Origin: Clostridia bacterium
GTDB taxonomy: Bacteria; Bacillota; Clostridia; Christensenellales; DTU072
DNA length: 21,593 nt
NCBI GenBank assembly: GCA_028699795.1
Contig: JAQVTZ010000003.1
Coordinates: forward strand, 19,190 to 40,782
Direction of reading: 5' to 3'
The notes below the pieces were generated by a model. The model had not been told where the DNA came from, did no database searches, and was given only the letters and a program-made list of their open reading frames with translations. Numbering within the stretch: the stretch's first letter is position 1; each line of letters opens with the position of its first letter. The position numbers were made by a program, and so were the translations under genes. Below, one piece after another: positions 21,470-21,593 of the stretch.

Positions 21470-21593
21470 TTATATCGTGTCTTGCAACGCATTATATCCC
21501 TCTTCGCCTGTGCGAATTTTTATGACATTATCCACATGATAAACAAAGATTTTTCCGTCGCCGATATGACCGGTATAGAGTGCTTTGCGCGCC
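21470..21593 (-). CDS. Nitrogen regulatory protein PII (GlnB/GlnK), C-terminal part only
   Basis: The last 40 residues of a PII protein run in from outside the window and end with TAA at 21472-21470. The sequence TGHIGDGKIFVYHVD is the PII C-terminal signature, and the following IKIRTGEEG stretch is also typical; these form part of the nucleotide-binding cleft. PII trimers sense ATP/ADP and 2-oxoglutarate and control ammonium uptake and assimilation. The T-loop is outside the window, so GlnB, GlnK and NifI types cannot be told apart. Confidence 0.92.
   Translation of the reverse strand, partial: ARKALYTGHIGDGKIFVYHVDNVIKIRTGEEGYNALQDTI

Overview
This window looks like chromosomal DNA of a low-to-moderate GC Gram-positive anaerobe, most likely a clostridial Bacillota and possibly a gut lineage. 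The support is indirect: strong GGAGG-type ribosome binding sites, TTGACA/TATAAT promoters, a CIRCE operator, a solitary ECF thiamine S component behind a TPP riboswitch, a GPH-type sugar symporter, and a Fur-family/Znu operon with a single-lipobox binding protein. There are no rRNA or tRNA genes, no CRISPR array and no phage or transposase gene.

Layout. (1) 1-618: an Hsp20 chaperone gene with a textbook promoter and CIRCE operator, closed by a terminator. (2) 638-5070, all minus strand: a YhhN/lysoplasmalogenase-like membrane protein, a DtxR/MntR-like regulator, the TPP-riboswitch-controlled thiamine importer subunit ThiT, an unrecognised four-helix membrane protein, a PLD-type nuclease fused to a winged helix, and a glycerophosphodiester phosphodiesterase. 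(3) 5338-6828: a GPH-family sugar:cation symporter with a terminator. (4) 6829-7279: two tandem, diverged copies of a non-coding repeat. (5) 7283-9273, minus: a translationally coupled pair, a radical SAM protein with a helix-hairpin-helix region and its DUF4130-type partner, known as a putative DNA modification/repair pair of unknown chemistry. (6) 9407-13320, plus: GtrA-like protein, MutY, RNase R. (7) 13327-17801: an AT-richer rhamnose block, with a divergent AraC regulator and overlapping rhaB-rhaA-rhaD. (8) 17848-18075: a MITE-like non-coding element. (9) 18098-21182: a self-regulated Fur/Zur gene and a znuA-znuC-znuB metal importer in one tightly packed operon with a terminator. (10) The right end has strong hairpins, a reversed copy of the repeat, and the C-terminal end of a PII signalling protein entering from outside.

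How genes work together: RhaA, RhaB and RhaD form the phosphorylative L-rhamnose pathway to DHAP and L-lactaldehyde under the AraC protein. Fur/Zur represses itself and the importer when metal is abundant. TPP represses thiT. HrcA should repress hsp20. MutY and the radical SAM pair both suggest DNA maintenance, but they are divergently oriented and not obviously one unit.

The most interesting signals are non-coding. One is a dispersed intergenic repeat built on 7-bp periodicity, with three copies in the window. The other is a two-hairpin cassette, present in one of those copies and again 10.7 kb away, whose stems show compensatory base changes. Several genes (gtrA-like, mutY, rhaB) also appear to be leaderless, with a -10 box only 6-7 nt before the ATG.
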